A DNA stretch of 64,000 nucleotides. Source: Brumimicrobium mesophilum (GTDB taxonomy: Bacteria; Bacteroidota; Bacteroidia; Flavobacteriales_D; Crocinitomicaceae). Numbering within the stretch: position 1 is the first letter of the stretch; each line of letters starts with the position of its first letter. Below are positions 62,685 to 64,000 of the stretch, one piece after another. Below the pieces are notes generated by a model. It ran no database searches, was not told the origin of the DNA, and saw only the letters and a list, made by a program, of their open reading frames with translations. The stretch covers positions 62,001 through 126,000 of the forward strand of contig NZ_PVSS01000001.1 of assembly GCF_003025005.1 (NCBI RefSeq). Reading direction: 5' to 3'. The translations under genes and the position numbers were made by a program.

Positions 62685-64000
62685 TTAGAATCGTTTTATC
62701 CAAAATTTAAAATAAAAATATGGAATGATTCCTCTTAGCAACATCCACATAATAATTGCATACCAAATGATTTGTAGACTTGGCATATACTGATGCCCGA
62801 TTAATAATACAGGTAAAAATCCAAATAAAGTGGAAATAAATAAAATATTTCTCAGAAATTTTGCTTTACCCATTCCTTTAAAAACTCCATCTAAAGTAAA
62901 CGCAAGCGCATTTATTGGCAAACACAGTGCGAATAAAGGCAACACTAATGGATACATTGCCCAAACTTTTTCGTTATCGACTAATAACTCCATAATCTGT
63001 GCATCGAAAATCATCAATAATCCAGAGAGTGCAAAAGAAACGATCAAGCTTAACATTAAATTTCTATTCAAATTTCTTTGCATCGCTTCCTTGTTTCGCG
63101 CACCTAAGAATTTTCCTGCCATGGCATTTGCAGAAGTTGCAAAAGCATCTAAAAAGAAAGCCGAAAACAACCATAAATTGAGCATCACAGCATGAGTTGC
63201 CGCTTGCACCGTTCCATAAATATTAGCGAATTTATGGGTTAACATTAAAGCGACATTCAAAACAATGGTTCTCAAAACAAGATTTCCAGCAATTAATAAT
63301 AGTCCAACAAATTCTGGACTTATTCTCAAAGTGTGAATTAATCTAATTTTTGATTTGAAAAGAAGAAAGTAAATCGTTAGGGTAAACATTACAATTTGCG
63401 CAATGAAACTTGCCCAAGCCGCACCTTCCACTCCCATTGGATCAACTAAATTCCACCAACCCAAGACAAATATGAAATCTAAAATGATATTTACGCTTCC
63501 TCCAATTATGGAAATCACCATAGCCCACCATGTGTTTTGGACTCCTCTGAAAACACCAAAAATGGAGAATGTGATTAATGTCAATGGAAATCCTAAAACC
63601 CGAATATTGAAATAATCTGTGGCATCTTTTAGAATAGTTCCGCTGGCAGAAAGTAAATTTTCAAAAATCCAAGCAGATGTAAAATACGTTCCTAACAGCG
63701 CCAAAACTCCCACAATTGCATTGAAATAAATCATTTGTGGAATGAGACTAGCCATTATTCGCATGCGCAAAGAACCATAAGCCTGAGAAACAACTGCAGA
63801 GATTGCACTTTTCATTTGTGCGAAAATCCAAACCAAAGCAGAAATCAAACTTCCTGCAATACCAACTGCTGCTACTGCCGACAGATTCTCATTAGAATCT
63901 GCAAAGCTATCATAACCGATATTCCCTACCACGGCAAGGTCAGTTAAAGAAAGAACAGGTTCCACTATTCCACCAAGCATTGCAGGCAATGCTAATTTCC
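62685..64000 (-). CDS. MATE family efflux transporter (5' end outside the window)
   Basis: At least 438 residues of a multidrug/oligosaccharidyl-lipid-type exporter with 12 or more helices. The segment LPAMLGGIVEPVLSLTDLAV is the conserved first helix of MATE proteins; its usual Met start lies a few codons beyond the window, since the frame stays open to base 64000. The C-terminus ends at 62685 in KFWIKRF. MATE carriers expel cationic drugs using sodium or proton gradients. No regulator is visible in this window. Confidence 0.92.
   Translation of the reverse strand, partial: KLALPAMLGGIVEPVLSLTDLAVVGNIGYDSFADSNENLSAVAAVGIAGSLISALVWIFAQMKSAISAVVSQAYGSLRMRIMASLIPQMIYFNAIVGVLALLGTYFTSAWIFENLLSASGTILKDATDYFNIRVLGFPLTLITFSIFGVFRGVQNTWWAMVISIIGGSVNIILDFIFVLGWWNLVDPMGVEGAAWASFIAQIVMFTLTIYFLLFKSKIRLIHTLRISPEFVGLLLIAGNLVLRTIVLNVALMLTHKFANIYGTVQAATHAVMLNLWLFSAFFLDAFATSANAMAGKFLGARNKEAMQRNLNRNLMLSLIVSFALSGLLMIFDAQIMELLVDNEKVWAMYPLVLPLFALCLPINALAFTLDGVFKGMGKAKFLRNILFISTLFGFLPVLLIGHQYMPSLQIIWYAIIMWMLLRGIIPYFYFKFWIKRF

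Noticed and set aside
1-64000. CRISPR arrays, rRNA, tRNA and prophage modules
   Set aside because: I saw no regularly spaced repeat array, rRNA segment, tRNA-like cloverleaf or phage structural gene, though a tRNA scan by program was not possible.

Overview
The window reads as one chromosomal segment of an AT-rich Bacteroidota, most likely a member of the Flavobacteriales. The evidence is a type IX secretion C-terminal sorting domain (12.6-14.5 kb), the gliding-motility ATPase GldA (59.3 kb), many lipoproteins with the Bacteroidota-style S-C lipobox, and Bacteroidota promoters of the TTTG / TAnnTTTG type, best seen upstream of hutI. No rRNA, tRNA or CRISPR array was seen. Housekeeping genes sit in short clusters on both strands, separated by accessory stretches.

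Layout. 0-3.3 kb: ahcY, then prs-rplY on the opposite strand. 3.9-8.5 kb: hutI and a very long TraB/GumN-like secreted protein. 9.0-11.1 kb: a yicC-gmk-nadD operon. 11.1-12.6 kb: a gene graveyard with a hydrolase-like N-terminal fragment, a broken DUF1016 (PDDEXK) nuclease start and a perfect 34-bp palindrome. 12.6-18.2 kb: a T9SS cargo protein, an ATP-grasp-like protein, a sodium/solute symporter and an exported intradiol-dioxygenase-like protein. 18.2-19.1 kb: two oppositely oriented REP-like palindromic modules next to a REP-associated (RAYT/IS200-like) transposase with a shortened C-terminus.

19.1-24.6 kb is the most interesting block: seven tightly coupled genes encoding an FAD oxidoreductase, a methyltransferase, a type III polyketide synthase, a FabZ-like dehydratase, a FabF-like ketosynthase, an acyl carrier protein and a phosphopantetheinyl transferase. 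They look like a self-contained pathway in which a dedicated carrier-bound acyl starter is made, passed to the type III synthase, and the aromatic or pyrone product is then methylated and oxidised. Immediately downstream lies a decayed ParE/RelE-type toxin-antitoxin pair.

25.4-43 kb: mixed metabolism and transport. It holds a DJ-1/PfpI protein, a TspO-like membrane protein, SDR enzymes, an amidase, a fungal-type cytosine deaminase, an ABC exporter pair, an SLC13 and a Na/Pi transporter, an alkyltransferase-like protein, TrmB, a glycosyltransferase, lipoproteins (one a Rieske-like fold without its ligands), an SGNH hydrolase and TerC. 43-48.7 kb: an AddA-like helicase-nuclease and an MbnP-MbnH pair, a copper-protein maturation system outside any visible methanobactin locus. 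49-64 kb: a conserved protein of unknown role, a THUMP rRNA methyltransferase with a repetitive charged tail, a TRIC channel, an outer-membrane patatin, peptide deformylase, tandem DUF1573 proteins, gldA, a Kef-type antiporter and a MATE transporter that runs off the right end.

Several families of small palindromic repeats lie between genes. One family of roughly 100 bp has copies near 1.4 kb and 50.5 kb and a more diverged copy near 50.75 kb.
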